Source: an uncultured Lachnospiraceae bacterium (GTDB taxonomy: Bacteria > Bacillota > Clostridia > Lachnospirales > Lachnospiraceae). From it: a DNA stretch of 62,733 bases. This document shows, piece by piece, positions 33,831 to 45,051 of the stretch. The translations under genes and the position numbers were made by a program. Numbering within the stretch: the first letter of the stretch is position 1; each line of letters opens with the position of its first letter. The DNA lies in NCBI GenBank assembly GCA_947624815.1, contig CANQME010000003.1:1-62733 (forward strand). Reading direction: 5' to 3'. The notes under the pieces were generated by a model. The model saw nothing but the letters and a program-made list of their open reading frames with translations. It was not told the DNA's origin and did no database searches.

Positions 33831-34760
33831 ATGAGCCGTATTTACACATCGGCCGATCAGCTGATCGGCGGAACACCGCTTCTGGAGCTTTCACACATTG
33901 AGAAGGAGGAGGGACTGAAGGCCCGGGTTCTGGCGAAGCTGGAGTACTTTAATCCGGCGGGGTCTGTCAAGGACAGAGTAGCCATGGCCATGATCGACGA
34001 CGCGGAAGCACGCGGCGTTTTGAAACCCGGTTCCGTTATCATAGAACCCACGTCCGGCAATACGGGAATCGGCCTGGCCGCCGTGGCGGCGGCCAGGGGA
34101 TACCGTATCATAATTGTCATGCCGGAAACCATGAGCGTGGAGCGCCGGCAGCTGATGAAGGCATACGGCGCGGAGCTGGTCTTAAGCGAAGGAGCCAAGG
34201 GCATGCCGGGAGCCATCGCGAAAGCAGATGAGCTGGCAAAGGAGATTCCGGACAGCTTCATCGCCGGACAGTTTGTGAACCCGGCCAATCCGAAGATCCA
34301 CCGGGAAACCACTGGCCCCGAGGTTTGGAACGACACGGACGGTCAGGTGGATATCTTCGTGGCGGGCGTCGGCACCGGCGGTACGATCACCGGCGTGGGC
34401 GAGTACCTGAAGGCGCAGAAACCGGGAGTCCGGATCGTGGCTGTAGAGCCTGCGGCATCCCCGGTCCTCTCGAAGGGCGTCAGCGGCCCTCACAAGATCC
34501 AGGGCATCGGCGCGGGCTTTGTGCCTGAGGTTCTGAATACCGGAATCTACGATGAGATCATCCCGGTGGCCAACGAGGACGCCTTCGCCGTGGGACGGCT
34601 GATCGGCCGGAAGGAAGGCGTGCTGGTGGGAATCTCCTCCGGCGCGGCGGCCTGGGCGGCCATTGAGCTTGCGAAGAGGCCGGAGAACGAGGGGAAGACC
34701 ATTGTGGTTCTCCTTCCGGATACGGGCGACCGGTATCTGTCGACGCCGCTGTTTGAGTAA
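33831..34760 (+). CDS. cysK: Cysteine synthase A (O-acetylserine sulfhydrylase)
   Basis: 309 residues. PLP lysine K47 in [11 protein letters not shown]; substrate loop [10 protein letters not shown] (~68-77); PLP phosphate loop [15 protein letters not shown] (~177-191); [10 protein letters not shown] near 267. It makes cysteine from O-acetylserine and sulfide. GAGGAGG precedes the start. metY follows 42 bases later. It lies under a putative Rrf2 operator. Confidence 0.96.
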   Translation: MSRIYTSADQLIGGTPLLELSHIEKEEGLKARVLAKLEYFNPAGSVKDRVAMAMIDDAEARGVLKPGSVIIEPTSGNTGIGLAAVAAARGYRIIIVMPETMSVERRQLMKAYGAELVLSEGAKGMPGAIAKADELAKEIPDSFIAGQFVNPANPKIHRETTGPEVWNDTDGQVDIFVAGVGTGGTITGVGEYLKAQKPGVRIVAVEPAASPVLSKGVSGPHKIQGIGAGFVPEVLNTGIYDEIIPVANEDAFAVGRLIGRKEGVLVGISSGAAAWAAIELAKRPENEGKTIVVLLPDTGDRYLSTPLFE

Positions 34761-34802
34761 AAAACCATTTGAAAGAATAAGAAAAGAAAAGAGGATCCGC
34801 AA

Positions 34803-36086
34803 ATGAGTAATTACCATTTTGAAACTCTGCAGCTTCATGTAGGACAGGAGCAGGCCGATCCGGCGACAGATTCCCGCGCCGTACCGATCTACCAGACGAC
34901 CTCCTATGTATTCCATAATTCCGCCCATGCGGCTGCCCGCTTCGGCCTAGCCGATGCCGGCAATATCTACGGCCGTCTGACCAACTCCACGCAGGACGTG
35001 CTGGAAAAGCGTATGGCAGCTTTGGAGGGCGGCGTCGCGGCCCTGGCGCTGGCCTCCGGCGCGGCAGCCATCACCTATACGATCATGGCGCTGGCCCAGA
35101 AGGGCGATCATATCGTGTCCCAGAAGACCATCTATGGCGGCAGCTATAACCTGCTTGCACATACGCTGAGCCAGTACGGCGTCTCCACTACCTTTGTGGA
35201 CGCCCACGACCTGGCGGAAGTAGAGGGAGCGATCCAGGAGAATACCAAGGCCATTTATCTGGAGACCCTGGGGAATCCCAACAGCGATATTCCGGATATC
35301 GACGCCGTCGCGGCGATCGCCCATAAGCATGGCCTGCCGCTGGTGATCGACAATACCTTCGGTACTCCGTACCTGATCTGCCCCATTGAGCACGGCGCGG
35401 ACATCGTGGTTCATTCCGCCACCAAGTTCATCGGCGGACACGGAACCACCCTGGGCGGCATCATTGTGGATTCCGGCAAATTTGACTGGAAAGCCAGCGG
35501 CAGATACGCCCCCATTGCGGAGCCCAATCCCAGCTATCACGGCGTGTCCTTTGTGGACGCGGCAGGACCGGCGGCCTTCGTGACCTACATCCGCGCGATC
35601 CTTCTGCGGGACACCGGCGCGACCATTTCTCCGTTTAACGCCTTTTTGCTGCTGCAGGGCGTGGAAACGCTGTCCCTGCGTCTGGACCGTCATGCGGAGA
35701 ACACGAAGAAGGTAGTGGAATACCTGGCGAAGCACCCCCAGGTGGAGAAGGTAAACCATCCGTCCCTGCCGGATCATCCGGACCACGCCCTCTATGAGAA
35801 ATATTTCCCCAACGGAGGCGCCAGTATCTTCACGTTCGAGATCAAGGGAGGACAGGAGGAAGCATACCGGTTCATCGATCACCTGGAGATCTTCTCCCTG
35901 CTGGCCAATGTGGCCGACGTGAAGAGCCTGGTGATCCACCCGGCGACCACGACTCACTCCCAGCTGTCGGCGGAGGAACTGGCCGATCAGGGCATTAAGG
36001 CCAATACGATTCGTCTGTCCATCGGAACCGAGCATATCGACGATATCATCGCGGATCTGGAGAAAGGGTTCGCGGCGGCGAGATGA
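34803..36086 (+). CDS. metY: O-acetylhomoserine sulfhydrylase
   Basis: 427 residues. A Cys/Met metabolism PLP enzyme: the cofactor region is ALALASGAAAITYTIMAL (~76-93), the Tyr and Asp residues that stack and hold PLP lie in YGGSYNLL and VIDNTFGTPYL, and the PLP lysine is in VVHSATKFIGGHGTTLGG (~199-216). The long C-terminal domain with SLRLDRHAENTKKV is typical of MetY and O-acetylhomoserine enzymes rather than MetB. It makes homocysteine directly from sulfide. Confidence 0.93.
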   Translation: MSNYHFETLQLHVGQEQADPATDSRAVPIYQTTSYVFHNSAHAAARFGLADAGNIYGRLTNSTQDVLEKRMAALEGGVAALALASGAAAITYTIMALAQKGDHIVSQKTIYGGSYNLLAHTLSQYGVSTTFVDAHDLAEVEGAIQENTKAIYLETLGNPNSDIPDIDAVAAIAHKHGLPLVIDNTFGTPYLICPIEHGADIVVHSATKFIGGHGTTLGGIIVDSGKFDWKASGRYAPIAEPNPSYHGVSFVDAAGPAAFVTYIRAILLRDTGATISPFNAFLLLQGVETLSLRLDRHAENTKKVVEYLAKHPQVEKVNHPSLPDHPDHALYEKYFPNGGASIFTFEIKGGQEEAYRFIDHLEIFSLLANVADVKSLVIHPATTTHSQLSAEELADQGIKANTIRLSIGTEHIDDIIADLEKGFAAAR

Positions 36087-36117
36087 CGGGTCGCATAAGA
36101 TAATATGTTAGAATCAG

Positions 36118-36158
36118 AAAATCCGGCGTCATGGAAGTCAGGCCATGGCGCCGGATTT
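36118..36158 (+). terminator. Terminator of cysK-metY
   Basis: A long stem (arm AAATCCGGCGTCATGG at 36118-36133 with CCATGGCGCCGGATTT at ~36142-36157, one G-T pair). The T-run is only the last three bases of the arm, so efficiency is uncertain. Confidence 0.6.
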
Positions 36159-36381
36159 GTGATATCAGGATGCAGATGCGTTATCCCTGCCTGCGGCAGG
36201 AAGCATGGCCTCCAGTTCGCGGATACGGGCAAGAGGATATGTATTTGACTTAAATGTAAAATATTTAAAAATATAATAAAACCTCTGGAAAAATGCTCAC
36301 GTATGTTGTATGATAAAGAATGAGAAAGATGGTGACTGATATCGGCGTCAGGCCGGTATTCTGGCAAGGAGGAAAGTTATT
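36159..36381. other. AT-rich region upstream of the GH51 gene
   Basis: About 220 bases with an AT-rich stretch at 36241-36290 that contains TTGACT (36245-36250) and TATAAT (36272-36277), but the 21-bp spacing is too long for a standard promoter. A second -10-like TATGAT lies at 36307-36312. A promoter for the GH51 gene must be here; I cannot place it with confidence. AAGGAGG precedes the gene. Confidence 0.4.
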
Positions 36382-37863
36382 ATGCGTATCATTATCAATG
36401 GAAACCATTCCAAAGGAACCATTAACAAGAACATTTACGGACATTTCTCCGAGCATCTGGGGCGCTGCATCTACGGCGGCCTGTATGTGGGCGAGGATTC
36501 CGACATCCCGAATGTAAACGGCATGCGTACCGACGTGGTGGAAGCGCTTAAGGATCTGGATATCCCGGTGCTTCGCTGGCCCGGCGGATGCTTCGCCGAC
36601 ACCTATCACTGGCAGGACGGCATCGGCCCGAAGGAGAACCGCAAGACCATCGTCAATACCCACTGGGGCGGCGTCACGGAAGACAATTCCTTCGGTACCC
36701 ATGAGTTTCTGGAGCTGTGCCGCCAGCTGGGCTGCGAGCCTTATATCTCCGGCAACGTGGGCTCCGGCACGGTTCAGGAATTCTCCGACTGGGTCGAGTA
36801 CTGCAACATGGGCGGTATCTCCCCGATGGCCAACCTGCGCCGCGCCAACGGCCACGACGAGCCCTGGCATGTGAAGTACTGGGGCATCGGTAATGAGGCC
36901 TGGGGCTGCGGAGGCAATATGCGGCCGGAGTACTACAGCGATCTGTGCCGCCAGTATTCTACATATCTGCGCAATTATGACAAGGAGCATAAGATCTATA
37001 AGATCGCTTCCGGAGCCAATGTGGACGATTACCGATGGACCGAAGCGGTAGCCAGAATTGCCGGCCATGTGATCGACGCCATGTCCCTGCACTATTATAC
37101 GGTGCCCAATAAAGACTGGAACCATAAGGGAGCCGCCACCGGCTTCACGACGGAAGAGTATTATACGACGCTTTGGAAGACCTTGTATATGAAGACGCTG
37201 GTGGAGAACCATGCCAACATTATGCGCATGACGAACCCGAAGCATCAGCTTGGTCTGGTGGTTGACGAATGGGGAACCTGGTTCGACGTAGAGCCGGGTA
37301 CGAACCCCGGATTCCTCTATCAGCAGAATACGATGAGGGATGCGTTGGTGGCCGCGATCAATCTGAACATCTTCAATGATCACTGCGACGTGGTGGTCAT
37401 GGCCAATATCGCCCAGACGGTCAATGTGCTTCAGGCCATGGTGCTGACCGAGGGAGAGAAGATGGTACTGACGCCCAGCTACCATGTATTCCATATGTAT
37501 AAGGGACATCAGAGCGCGAAGCAGCTTGAGACTTATGCGGAGACGAAGAATGTAGGCGTTGGCGACGATCAGGTGCCGAACCTGCACGTATCGGCCAGTC
37601 AGGCGGCGGACGGAAGCGTGCTTCTGACTGTGGCGAATTTAAGTGATACCGAAGCTGTGCCGGTAGAGGCGCTGTGGTCCGGAATCGGCCGCTGCGGAAC
37701 CGTGAAGGGTAAGGTGCTGACCGGAACTACCGGAGCTTATAACACGTTCGATGCTCCGGAGAACGTGAAGCCGCAGACGATGGACGGCATACAGGTGACG
37801 GAGAACGGATTTACCGCTGTGATGCCGGCCTGCAGTGTGGCGGCGTTTACGATTACGGAATAA
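36382..37863 (+). CDS. Alpha-L-arabinofuranosidase, GH51
   Basis: 493 residues, no signal peptide, so intracellular. GH51 motifs: [15 protein letters not shown] near the N-terminus, [21 protein letters not shown] (contiguous, ~63-83), acid/base E172 in [12 protein letters not shown] and nucleophile E296 in [11 protein letters not shown] beta-sandwich domain completes the C-terminus. It releases L-arabinose from imported arabino-oligosaccharides. The next gene starts on the last base of its stop codon. Confidence 0.95.
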   Translation: MRIIINGNHSKGTINKNIYGHFSEHLGRCIYGGLYVGEDSDIPNVNGMRTDVVEALKDLDIPVLRWPGGCFADTYHWQDGIGPKENRKTIVNTHWGGVTEDNSFGTHEFLELCRQLGCEPYISGNVGSGTVQEFSDWVEYCNMGGISPMANLRRANGHDEPWHVKYWGIGNEAWGCGGNMRPEYYSDLCRQYSTYLRNYDKEHKIYKIASGANVDDYRWTEAVARIAGHVIDAMSLHYYTVPNKDWNHKGAATGFTTEEYYTTLWKTLYMKTLVENHANIMRMTNPKHQLGLVVDEWGTWFDVEPGTNPGFLYQQNTMRDALVAAINLNIFNDHCDVVVMANIAQTVNVLQAMVLTEGEKMVLTPSYHVFHMYKGHQSAKQLETYAETKNVGVGDDQVPNLHVSASQAADGSVLLTVANLSDTEAVPVEALWSGIGRCGTVKGKVLTGTTGAYNTFDAPENVKPQTMDGIQVTENGFTAVMPACSVAAFTITE

Positions 37864-38141
37864 TGGAACTGCATGATGGAAACGGTCCGGGTACCGGCCG
37901 CCGCTGCCGCCGCTGCTTTCTCTACGAGATGGACGGGCAGGAGACATATTATCAGAGTGTCGTCCGTCTGCGGCAGGCCATGCCGGCAGCGGAGAAAGCG
38001 GATGATGCGGAATACAGCCGGCGTCTGTCCGTCTGCCGGGAATGCCCGGATCTGAATAACGCTACCTGTATGCAGTGCGGCTGCTACGCGGAAGTGCGTG
38101 CGTTAAAACGAACAGCCCATTGCCCAATGAAACACTGGTGA
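37863..38141 (+). CDS. Small cysteine-rich protein, DUF6171-like
   Basis: 92 residues. It has Cys pairs in CRRC near residue 15-18 and a second cluster VCRECPDLNNATCMQCGCYAEVRA (~57-80) with a final CP near 87, likely to bind zinc. I recall this as the DUF6171 family; function unknown. The start shares a base with the GH51 stop (TAATG), so it is translated with it. A strong terminator follows, so it ends the GH51 transcript. Confidence 0.75.
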   Translation: MELHDGNGPGTGRRCRRCFLYEMDGQETYYQSVVRLRQAMPAAEKADDAEYSRRLSVCRECPDLNNATCMQCGCYAEVRALKRTAHCPMKHW

Positions 38142-38149
38142 AGAAGCTG

Positions 38150-38178
38150 CCTCCCGCTGTCCGGGAGGTGGTTTTTTT
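38150..38178 (+). terminator. Terminator after the DUF6171-like gene
   Basis: CCTCCCG (38150-38156) pairs with CGGGAGG (38162-38168) around a 5-base loop, and seven T residues follow at 38172-38178. Confidence 0.88.
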
Positions 38179-38558
38179 ATGGAGGATGTGAGGATGGAAA
38201 CGAATATTTAGATATTTCTAAAATAATTTATTTATATATGAATTATTCACAAAAAGTTCACATTCTTTTTGTTTCTATCTACCAAAAATCATGTATTTCC
38301 CAATTAAATGTTGAAAAACCAGCGCGCAAGTGATAAGATACTTTTGTAAACAAAATGACAAAAATGCTCGACCGAATTTGCCACTTTCACCAAGAGACAG
38401 CCGGAAAGAGGGGCGGTATGAACAAAATTGTAAAATAATCGCGAGGATTTCCCTCCGACAGATTGTCGATTTGGTTTAGCATAGCATTACGTATGGCGGA
38501 TTATTTTTTTACTTAATTATTGACAATTTTCTAAATTATTTCAGAAAAAGGAGGCATT
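38179..38558 (+). other. AT-rich leader region of the arabinan transport operon
   Basis: 380 bases without a gene. It holds a predicted promoter at 38311-38339, giving a leader of about 210 bases. Upstream there is TGAATTATTCA, an odd palindrome, near 38240, and downstream a small CGACA-GAT-TGTCG hairpin at 38456-38468. An AAAAAGGAGG ribosome binding site ends the region. I see no known riboswitch and no clear cre site. Confidence 0.5.
38311..38339 (+). promoter_or_regulatory. Promoter of the arabinan transport operon
   Basis: TTGAAA (38311-38316), a 17-bp spacer and TAAGAT (38334-38339). It is the best sigma-A type promoter upstream of the GH43 lipoprotein and the eight transport genes. Confidence 0.55.
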
Positions 38559-40172
38559 ATGAAAAAAGAATGTTTGATAGCTGCATTTATGCTAGTTTCT
38601 GTAGGACTGACCGCCTGCAGCGGTAATGGCAGTTCCGTCTCAGAAACGACTGCTGCGGGACAGACTTCAGACAGGGAATCGGAACAGACAGAACAGGCCA
38701 TGAATCAGGAGAGCGGGACGGTGGGGCAGAGCGCAGCGGAGATCACCGCGGCCGAGGATGATTCAGTCCCGGAATTCCTGCGGGGGATCACGCTTAAGAC
38801 GGATCCGGCCCTGACCTATGATCTGAAGGAGGTTTCCGTTCATGATCCGTCTGTCGTGAAGGCAGACGGAACCTATTACATATTCGGTTCTCACCTTGCG
38901 GCCGCCAAATCTGACGACCTGATCCACTGGGAGCAGATCGACTCCGGCGTACATTCGGATAACAAGATCATTCCGGATGCCACCATTGAGATGAGTGAAG
39001 CGTTCACCTGGGCGCAGACGGATACATTCTGGGCGCCGGATGTGATCCAGCTGGCGGACGGAAAGTATTATATGTATTACTGCAACTGCCAGGGCAGCAT
39101 GCCTTTGTCGGCCATGGGACTGGCTGTGGCGGACAGTATCGAAGGCCCGTATAAGAATCTGGGCGTCTTTCTGAAATCCGGCCAGGGAGCGGATATTCCG
39201 GATGAGGACGGAGAGGTCTATGACGCAACAGTGAAGCCGAACGCAGTCGACCCATGCGTGTTCTTTGACAAGGAAGGAAAGCTCTGGATGGTCTACGGAT
39301 CTTATTCCGGCGGTATTTACATTAAGGAAATGGACCCGGAGACCGGATTCCCTCTGGAGCCGGGCTACGGAAAGAAGCTTCTCGGCGGCAATCACCTGCG
39401 GATCGAAGCTCCTTACATCCTCTACTGCCCGGACACGGATTACTATTATCTGTTCCTTTCCTTCGGCGGTCTGGCCGCGGACGGCGGCTATAACATCAGG
39501 GTGTGCCGGTCGGAGAATCCGGACGGACCTTACTATGATTCCGAGGGACAGGATATGACGGACTGCGCGGGTGCGCCCGGAACCGCGTTTGACGATGGAA
39601 CCGCAGGAAAGTTCGGCGTCAAGCTGATGGGAAACTTCAGCTTTGACTATCAGGAGGGCGAGTGGGGGCAGTTCCGTGCAGGCTATGTCTCTCCGGGTCA
39701 CAACAGCGCTTATTACGACGAGGAGAGCGGCCGGTATTTTCTGATCTTCCACACCCGCTTTGAAGGGAAGGGCGAAGCCCACAATGTGCGTGTTCATCAG
39801 ATGTACCTGAATGAGGACGGATGGTTCGTCGTATCGCCCCACCGTTACGTGGGTGATCAGGTGGAGCAGGTGACGGCTGAGGATGTCGTCGGTCCTTACC
39901 GGGTCGTGAACCATCTGCACAATACCAGCGCCAATGTGAATCATTCCAGGAATATTATCCTGAATGCTGACGGAACGATTACCGGGGACTTTAAGGGTTC
40001 CTGGGAGCTGAAGGACGACAATACGGCGACGATCGATCTGAACGGTATTGTTTATAAAGGAAAATTTCTGATCGAGTGGGATCAGTTCGGGTTCAAGAAC
40101 GTGAGTACCTTTACGGCAGTGTCCGATACCGGAATTACGGTCTGGGGCAGCGGCTATGAGGTGAAGGAGTAG
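38559..40172 (+). CDS. GH43 arabinanase-type lipoprotein
   Basis: 537 residues. A lipoprotein signal ends at LTAC (C20), followed by a Ser/Glu/Gln-rich linker to ~65. The five-bladed GH43 domain starts with VHDPSVVKADGTYYIFGS (catalytic base Asp), has VDPCVFFDKEGKLWMVYGSYSGG (pKa-tuning Asp) and RIEAPYILY (acid Glu). A C-terminal ~90-residue beta domain (GDFKGSWELKDDNTATI) resembles the GH43_C2 domain of endo-arabinanases. It likely cuts arabinan on the cell surface and feeds the importer encoded 50 bases downstream. Confidence 0.92.
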   Translation: MKKECLIAAFMLVSVGLTACSGNGSSVSETTAAGQTSDRESEQTEQAMNQESGTVGQSAAEITAAEDDSVPEFLRGITLKTDPALTYDLKEVSVHDPSVVKADGTYYIFGSHLAAAKSDDLIHWEQIDSGVHSDNKIIPDATIEMSEAFTWAQTDTFWAPDVIQLADGKYYMYYCNCQGSMPLSAMGLAVADSIEGPYKNLGVFLKSGQGADIPDEDGEVYDATVKPNAVDPCVFFDKEGKLWMVYGSYSGGIYIKEMDPETGFPLEPGYGKKLLGGNHLRIEAPYILYCPDTDYYYLFLSFGGLAADGGYNIRVCRSENPDGPYYDSEGQDMTDCAGAPGTAFDDGTAGKFGVKLMGNFSFDYQEGEWGQFRAGYVSPGHNSAYYDEESGRYFLIFHTRFEGKGEAHNVRVHQMYLNEDGWFVVSPHRYVGDQVEQVTAEDVVGPYRVVNHLHNTSANVNHSRNIILNADGTITGDFKGSWELKDDNTATIDLNGIVYKGKFLIEWDQFGFKNVSTFTAVSDTGITVWGSGYEVKE

Positions 40173-40222
40173 CAGAGCGGTAATTTATTTCCATATAAGC
40201 ATAAAAGAAAGAAGGTGGAGGT

Positions 40223-43200
40223 ATGTTTTCAGGAAAGAAAATGCGCAGATGGGCAGCAGTCCTTACGGCCGCGGCGATGGCGGCAATGAGCGTTCCCGTC
40301 TGGGCGACAGATCTGAAAACGAGCGAACAGGCGTCAGCGGACGGACAGGTTAACGCGGAAACTGCTGCCAATTATATCACGGACGATAATTTCTCCAACG
40401 ATATGATCGACAACAACTACACGAAGGTCAGCCAGTCCCTGACAAGCCCCTTCTATGAGGGGGAGCCCGTCACCATCGACACGGCGTCGAATTTCACGGC
40501 GATCAGCGGAACCTCCGCAGCCAGCGATACCTACGGCTACGGAAGCGGAGCGATCCAGATGAACATTCATGATTCCGGGATCGTGACGGTCAATGCGCCG
40601 CAGACGGGACGCTACTTCATCAGCATGGATTACCTCGATATCGGGGACAGTGTCCTGGCCCTGGAGATGTCCATGAAGGTGAACGGCGAGTTCCAGTTTT
40701 ATGAACTCAGGGACATAAAGCTGGAGGCCATGTGGCGCGACCCGGCAGAAGATTCCTATGACCGATACGGGAATCAGATCGTGCCGGTGCCCGACAAGCT
40801 TCTGCAGTGGCAGAACAAGTATGTGGGGGACGCCAGCTACCGTTACAGCGGACCGCTGGCTGTGGAACTGAAGGAAGGGAAGAACGAACTGGAGATCGCC
40901 CTGATTGAAGGGACGATGCTTCTGGGCAATCTGTATCTGAATCCGGAGCCGGCCATCGCGGAATACAGCGGCTCAAAGGAAGCCCCGGGCAATGCGCTGA
41001 TCACGGTTCAGGGAGAGAAGATGGATTACAGGAACGCTTCCTCTATCCGCGCGGCCTGCGAGTATGACATCGACCTGGATCCCTATGAGGTAGAGACCAA
41101 GGCGCTCAATACTATCGACAGCGCGTCCTTCTCCGAGGCCGGCCAGTCCGTCACCTATAAGGTGAATGTGGAGAGCGCGGGAACCTACCATCTGGCCCTG
41201 AACTACGTTCAGAGCAGCAAGGCGGATTTCCCGGTCTTCGTCAATGTGGCTGTTGACGGTGTCGTTCCCAACACGGAGTTCGAGAATTACCCGCTGCCCT
41301 ACGGCTCCGGTTATCAGGTGGAGAAGCTTTCCGACGACGCGGGAAGCGCACTAAGCCTGGATCTGGACGCGGGGGAGCACACGATCACCCTTACGATCAC
41401 AGCCGATCCGATCCGGCATGTGCTGGAGGCTGTAGACGAGATCATGAACGGTGTCAACAACCTGAATCTGGAGATCACCAAGGTCGCGGGCACCAATAAG
41501 GACAAATACCGTGACTTAAACATTGAGGAATATATCCCCGACGCGATCACCAGGCTCAGCGGTTATGCCGACAGGCTGGATGAACTGGTCGAGAGTGTAA
41601 AGCAGTACAATCCGACGGCCAAAAAGATCGGTGCGTTTTCTTCTGCAGGCGTAGCCAGCGGGCAGCTGCGTTCCCTGGCCAGCGAGCCGGATGAACTGGC
41701 GTTTCGTGTGTCCGAACTGACCACCAGTTCGAATTCGGTAAATCAGTTCCTGGCGAACCTGATCGACAGCATCAATGAGAACGCCCTTGGCATTGACCGG
41801 ATCTATCTGTACCAGGACGGCGCGAAGGTTCCGACCGGTTCGGGCTTCTTCGCATCCCTCGCAGCCAGTGTCAAGCGGTTTGTCACATCATTCACTTCCC
41901 AGGCTTATTCAACCAGCGGGAATGATCCGGAGCATCTGCAGGTATGGGTGAACCGTTCCAGGCAGTATCTGGAGATCATGCAGAAGATGATCGACGAGGA
42001 CTTCACTGCCAAGACCGGTATTCAGGTCGATCTGGCCCTGATGCCAGATCAGAACAAGCTGATCCTGGCCAACGCTTCCGGCGACGCCCCCGATGTGGCG
42101 ACCGGCATCAACTACGCGGTGCCGTTCGAGCTGGGCATCCGCGGCGCCATCAAGGATCTGACGGAATTTGACGACTTTTCGGAGGTCGCGGAACGGTTTG
42201 AGGAAGGGCTTCTGGTGCCGTCTACGATTGAGGACGGGATTTATTCCCTGCCGGAGACCATGAATTTCTATGTCCTGTATGTGAGAACCGATGTGTTCGA
42301 TAAACTGGGACTGGAAGTGCCGGATACGATCCAGGATGTGAGAAACCTTCTGCCGAGTCTGCAGATGCGCGGTATGAATTTCTACTATCCAACGGCCGGT
42401 ATGCAGGCCATGAGGAATTTCCACGGCACCACGCCGCTGATCCTGCAGAACGGCGGATCGCTGTACACACAGTACGCCGGCGATTCGAATATGAACAGCG
42501 AAGAGTCCGTCAAGGGCTTTAAGGAGCTGACCGAGCTCTTTACCATTTACAATATGCCCAAGGACATCCCCAACTTCTACCAGCATTTCCGCAACGGCTC
42601 CATGCCGATCGGAATCGCGGACTACGGCGTCTACAACCTGCTGATCAACGCGGCACCCGAGATTGCCAACAGCTGGGATATCTACCCTGTGCCCGGCACG
42701 GTGGATGAAAATGGAGAGGTGCTCCGCTACATATCCGGCGGTGCCGAGAGTACGGTCATGTTCAAGTCCGATCCGGAGCGCGAGGCGAAGACCTGGGAAT
42801 TCATGAAGTGGTGGTCCTCTGCCGACGTGCAGGCTGAATTCGGACAGACCCTGCAGGTCACCTACGGAAGCACCTTCATGTGGAATACGGCGAATAAAGA
42901 GGCGTTCCGCAGGCTGCCGTGGAAGACCCAGGACAAGGAAACCATTCTGGCTCAGGCCGAGTGGATCAACGAGGCTCCGAGACTTCCGGGCTCCTACATG
43001 GTGGAGCGCGAGATATCCAACGCCTACAACTCCATTGTGGTCAACGGCGAGAATTTAAGAAGAACGCTTGATAATGCCGTGAAACGTATTAACCGTGAGA
43101 CGGAGCGTAAGCTGGAGGAGTTCGGCTACAACGACCAGAACGGCAACGTGATCACGCCTTACGAGGTGCCGACCCTTGAAAAGGTGCGGCAAATCATAGG

Positions 43201-43225
43201 AAAGACGGAAGGAGGAGATGACTGA
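40223..43225 (+). CDS. Large solute-binding protein fused to N-terminal carbohydrate-binding-like domains
   Basis: 1000 residues with a signal peptide (~1-28) but no lipobox. Two beta-rich domains follow: ~60-250 ([26 protein letters not shown]) and ~258-395 ([31 protein letters not shown]). Both have the look of CBM35-type modules. A helical linker spans ~400-555. The C-terminal ~570-1000 is a family 1 extracellular sugar-binding protein ([44 protein letters not shown]). It probably binds oligosaccharides through both parts. GGTGGAGG precedes the start, and the stop overlaps the next start (TGATG). Confidence 0.85.
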   Translation: MFSGKKMRRWAAVLTAAAMAAMSVPVWATDLKTSEQASADGQVNAETAANYITDDNFSNDMIDNNYTKVSQSLTSPFYEGEPVTIDTASNFTAISGTSAASDTYGYGSGAIQMNIHDSGIVTVNAPQTGRYFISMDYLDIGDSVLALEMSMKVNGEFQFYELRDIKLEAMWRDPAEDSYDRYGNQIVPVPDKLLQWQNKYVGDASYRYSGPLAVELKEGKNELEIALIEGTMLLGNLYLNPEPAIAEYSGSKEAPGNALITVQGEKMDYRNASSIRAACEYDIDLDPYEVETKALNTIDSASFSEAGQSVTYKVNVESAGTYHLALNYVQSSKADFPVFVNVAVDGVVPNTEFENYPLPYGSGYQVEKLSDDAGSALSLDLDAGEHTITLTITADPIRHVLEAVDEIMNGVNNLNLEITKVAGTNKDKYRDLNIEEYIPDAITRLSGYADRLDELVESVKQYNPTAKKIGAFSSAGVASGQLRSLASEPDELAFRVSELTTSSNSVNQFLANLIDSINENALGIDRIYLYQDGAKVPTGSGFFASLAASVKRFVTSFTSQAYSTSGNDPEHLQVWVNRSRQYLEIMQKMIDEDFTAKTGIQVDLALMPDQNKLILANASGDAPDVATGINYAVPFELGIRGAIKDLTEFDDFSEVAERFEEGLLVPSTIEDGIYSLPETMNFYVLYVRTDVFDKLGLEVPDTIQDVRNLLPSLQMRGMNFYYPTAGMQAMRNFHGTTPLILQNGGSLYTQYAGDSNMNSEESVKGFKELTELFTIYNMPKDIPNFYQHFRNGSMPIGIADYGVYNLLINAAPEIANSWDIYPVPGTVDENGEVLRYISGGAESTVMFKSDPEREAKTWEFMKWWSSADVQAEFGQTLQVTYGSTFMWNTANKEAFRRLPWKTQDKETILAQAEWINEAPRLPGSYMVEREISNAYNSIVVNGENLRRTLDNAVKRINRETERKLEEFGYNDQNGNVITPYEVPTLEKVRQIIGKTEGGDD

Positions 43226-44154
43226 TGAGCAAAGCCGAACCAAAAGGCAAGAAGAATCAGATCAGCAAGCGCGAGGCGTCCAATCCGGCGGCGCTGGTTT
43301 TCCTGGCTCCTTACCTGATCCTGTTCGTCGTCTTCATCATCGTCCCGATGGTGATCGCGATCGGCCTTTCCTTTACGAATTTTAATACAATTGAGTTCCC
43401 GACTTTCGCCGGGTTCCTCAACTATATCAACCTGATTACCCAGGACGAGATCTTCATGCAGAACGTCCTGCCCAACACGGTGGTGTACGTCATCATTGTC
43501 GGTATCGGCGGCTACCTGCTCTCGTTTTTGCTGGCCTGGGTGCTGGCGCAGCTGTCCAGCGTTCCCAGGACGATCCTGGCGCTGATCTTCTACTCGCCCA
43601 GCATGACAAGCGGCGTGGCGATGGCAGTTCTGTGGAAGATCATTTTCACCGGCGACCAGACCGGATACCTGAACAGTATCCTGATGAACCTGGGGATCAT
43701 CAACGAACCCATCATCTGGCTGACCAATACGACCTATCTGCTGCCCATCGTCATCATCGTGGCGTTGTGGTCCAGCATGGGCGTAGGGTTCCTCTCCATG
43801 TTGGCCGGTATCCTAAACGCGGATGAGGAGCTTTATGAGGCGGGGGCCATCGACGGGATCAAGAACCGGTTCCAGGAGATGATCTACATCACGATCCCGA
43901 CCATGAAGCCGCAGATGCTGTTCGGCGCGGTCATGGCGGTGGTCAACACCTTCTCCAACGGCGCCATCGGCGTATCCCTGACCGGCGCCAACCCGACGCC
44001 CGGCTACGCGGCGCAGCTGATCGTCAACCACATCGAGGACTACGGCTTTATCCGTTACGAGATGGGTTATGCGGCGGCCGTATCCGTCGTACTGTTAGCT
44101 ATCATCTGGCTCTTCTCCACCATGGCGAAGAAGCTGTTTGCAGAGAAAGACTGA
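43225..44154 (+). CDS. Sugar ABC transporter permease, UgpA/MalF type
   Basis: 309 residues with six membrane segments. The ATPase-docking EAA loop reads [22 protein letters not shown] (~207-228). The N-terminus is soluble and basic. It pairs with the next permease. No ATPase gene is in the operon, so a shared MsmX-type ATPase encoded elsewhere is expected. Start and stop of neighbours overlap, showing tight coupling with the binding protein. Confidence 0.92.
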   Translation: MSKAEPKGKKNQISKREASNPAALVFLAPYLILFVVFIIVPMVIAIGLSFTNFNTIEFPTFAGFLNYINLITQDEIFMQNVLPNTVVYVIIVGIGGYLLSFLLAWVLAQLSSVPRTILALIFYSPSMTSGVAMAVLWKIIFTGDQTGYLNSILMNLGIINEPIIWLTNTTYLLPIVIIVALWSSMGVGFLSMLAGILNADEELYEAGAIDGIKNRFQEMIYITIPTMKPQMLFGAVMAVVNTFSNGAIGVSLTGANPTPGYAAQLIVNHIEDYGFIRYEMGYAAAVSVVLLAIIWLFSTMAKKLFAEKD

Positions 44155-44170
44155 AAGGGGGCGAAAGATT

Positions 44171-45040
44171 ATGGCATATAAAGGAAGTAATATCAATCCG
44201 AGAAAATTTGAGCGCGGACAGATCAAACTGATCGTTGCGGTAGCTCCGCTGGCGCTTTTCATGCTGCTCCCGATCATTTATATCTTCTGCCACGCGTTTA
44301 AGCCTATGGAGGAGCTGTTCGCGTTCCCGCCCAAGTTCTTTGTGCGGAACCCGACGCTGGATAACTTCCGGGGTCTGATGAAAGCATCCCAGACCTCCGG
44401 TATTCCGCTGAGCCGCTACGCGTTCAACAGCCTGGTCGTGACTGCCGCGGATGTGATCTGCTCCATCCTGCTTTCATCCATGGCAGGCTACGCGCTGTCC
44501 AAGCTCCGTTTCAAAGGCAAGAACACGCTTTTGGAGATCAACAACGCGGCCCTGATGTTTGTTCCCGTAGCCGTCATGATCCCCCGTTATCTGGTGATCG
44601 ACGCTCTGGGAATGACCAATAACTACCTGGCCCATATCCTGCCCCTTCTGGCCATGCCTGTGAACCTGTTTCTGGTAAAGCAGTTCATCGACCAGATCCC
44701 GGACGCATTAATCGACGCGGCGTATATGGACGGCGCCACCGAGTATGTGGTGTACCGCAAGATCATCATTCCGATGATCAAGCCGGCCATCGCTACCAGC
44801 GCGATCCTGGCCTTCCAGCAGGTTTGGACCAATGTGGAGAGCTCCAACCTCTACATGAACGAGGACGGTCTGCGGACCCTGGCCTTCTATATGAATACGC
44901 TGGCCTCTGCGAACAATACGGTAGCCGGTCAGGGTATCGCGGCTGCGGCGACGCTGATCATGTTTATACCGAACCTGGTCGTGTTTATATTCTGCCAGAA
45001 GAGCATTATGAACACCATGGCCCATTCCGGCATCAAGTAG
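44171..45040 (+). CDS. Sugar ABC transporter permease, UgpE/MalG type
   Basis: 289 residues from the ATG at 44171, with AAAGGGGG upstream; an upstream ATG at 44138 overlaps the previous gene and is less likely. Six membrane segments and the EAA loop LIDAAYMDGATEYVVYRKIIIP (~187-208). It ends near HSGIK, typical of the family. It forms the first permease pair with the gene before it. Confidence 0.92.
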   Translation: MAYKGSNINPRKFERGQIKLIVAVAPLALFMLLPIIYIFCHAFKPMEELFAFPPKFFVRNPTLDNFRGLMKASQTSGIPLSRYAFNSLVVTAADVICSILLSSMAGYALSKLRFKGKNTLLEINNAALMFVPVAVMIPRYLVIDALGMTNNYLAHILPLLAMPVNLFLVKQFIDQIPDALIDAAYMDGATEYVVYRKIIIPMIKPAIATSAILAFQQVWTNVESSNLYMNEDGLRTLAFYMNTLASANNTVAGQGIAAAATLIMFIPNLVVFIFCQKSIMNTMAHSGIK

Positions 45041-45051
45041 GAGGAAAGAAC

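Noticed and set aside
36245-36277. Promoter TTGACT / TATAAT before the GH51 gene
   Set aside because: The 21-bp spacing is outside the normal range, so I did not call it as a promoter.
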